Positions 5,618 to 5,769 of a stretch of 5,769 nt of DNA are shown one piece after another. This DNA is from Sedimentisphaerales bacterium (GTDB taxonomy: Bacteria > Planctomycetota > Phycisphaerae > Sedimentisphaerales > Anaerobacaceae), in assembly GCA_016933985.1 (NCBI GenBank), contig JAFGTU010000254.1:1-5769 (forward strand). Direction: 5' to 3'. The notes beneath the pieces are model-generated. The model was not told the origin of the DNA. It saw nothing but the letters and a program-made list of their open reading frames with translations, and did no database searches. The translations under genes were made by a program, and so were the position numbers. Position 1 is the first letter of the stretch. Every line of letters begins with the position of its first letter.

Positions 5618-5769
5618 GTGTCAAAGCAAGCTGGTAGAACCTGCCATCGTCTGTCAATCTTCGCGTTGATTCTGATGCTCGGCCCGGTGATAGCGCTGTT
5701 CGGCTGCAAAAAGACGACCTCGCAGCCGGCCCCGAATGAACCTGCCGAATCCAACAACGTAAAGCCGCC
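5618..5769 (+). CDS. N-terminus of a lipoprotein, function unknown (cut by window edge)
   Basis: A GTG-initiated frame runs 50 codons to the right edge without a stop. Residues 1-30 are a lipoprotein signal peptide: basic n-region (K3, R7, R11), hydrophobic segment 12-28 and lipobox LFGC with C30 as the lipidated residue. Phe at the -2 position is uncommon but tolerated. After the Cys comes a low-complexity linker rich in Pro, Thr, Ser, Gln, Asn and Glu (31-50), typical of the tether of a surface or periplasmic protein. Nothing of the folded domain is inside the window, so function cannot be assigned. A substrate-binding protein or another enzyme of the same locus are both possible. It probably has its own promoter in the 174 bp gap, although read-through from the hydrolase gene is not excluded. 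Confidence 0.75.
   Translation, partial: MSKQAGRTCHRLSIFALILMLGPVIALFGCKKTTSQPAPNEPAESNNVKP

Noticed and set aside
5527..5757. A 76-codon open frame on the minus strand
   Set aside because: It is antisense to the lipoprotein start, which has a ribosome binding site, signal peptide and lipobox; the minus frame shows no recognisable feature.

Overview
The window looks like a carbohydrate-catabolism locus from a Planctomycetota genome, most likely the Phycisphaerae side of the phylum. The assignment rests on three things: sugar-modifying enzymes of the Gfo/Idh/MocA and xylose-isomerase-like families that carry twin-arginine (Tat) export signals; a ceramidase-fold protein of the kind common in that phylum; and an intergenic palindromic repeat whose chance translations read HGQD-A/G-H/R-AT, a signature I remember from planctomycete and verrucomicrobial intergenic repeats. 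This is a family-level impression, not a database match.

Layout: a leftward cluster fills positions 1-3701. Read in transcription order, it holds a Tat-exported Gfo/Idh/MocA oxidoreductase (3701-2451) and, after a 33 bp gap, a Tat-exported sugar isomerase/epimerase-like TIM barrel (2417-1488). A 180 bp gap follows, containing a compact 107 bp palindromic repeat (1349-1455). Next comes a neutral/alkaline-ceramidase-like protein with a Sec signal that runs off the left edge (1307-1). Across a 314 bp divergent intergenic region lies a rightward, secreted apiosidase-like (DUF4038 / GH140-type) glycoside hydrolase (4016-5443). A 174 bp gap then leads to the first 50 codons of a GTG-initiated lipoprotein (5618 to the right edge).

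How the genes may work together: every predicted product carries an export signal (two Tat, two Sec, one lipoprotein). The hydrolase could release sugars from a complex plant or algal glycan. The oxidoreductase and TIM barrel could then act outside the cytoplasm on the released glycoside. That pairing resembles known oxidise-then-cleave (3-keto-glycoside) systems, but here it seems to be exported. The role of the ceramidase-fold protein is open. No RNA genes, CRISPR arrays, transposases or phage genes were seen.
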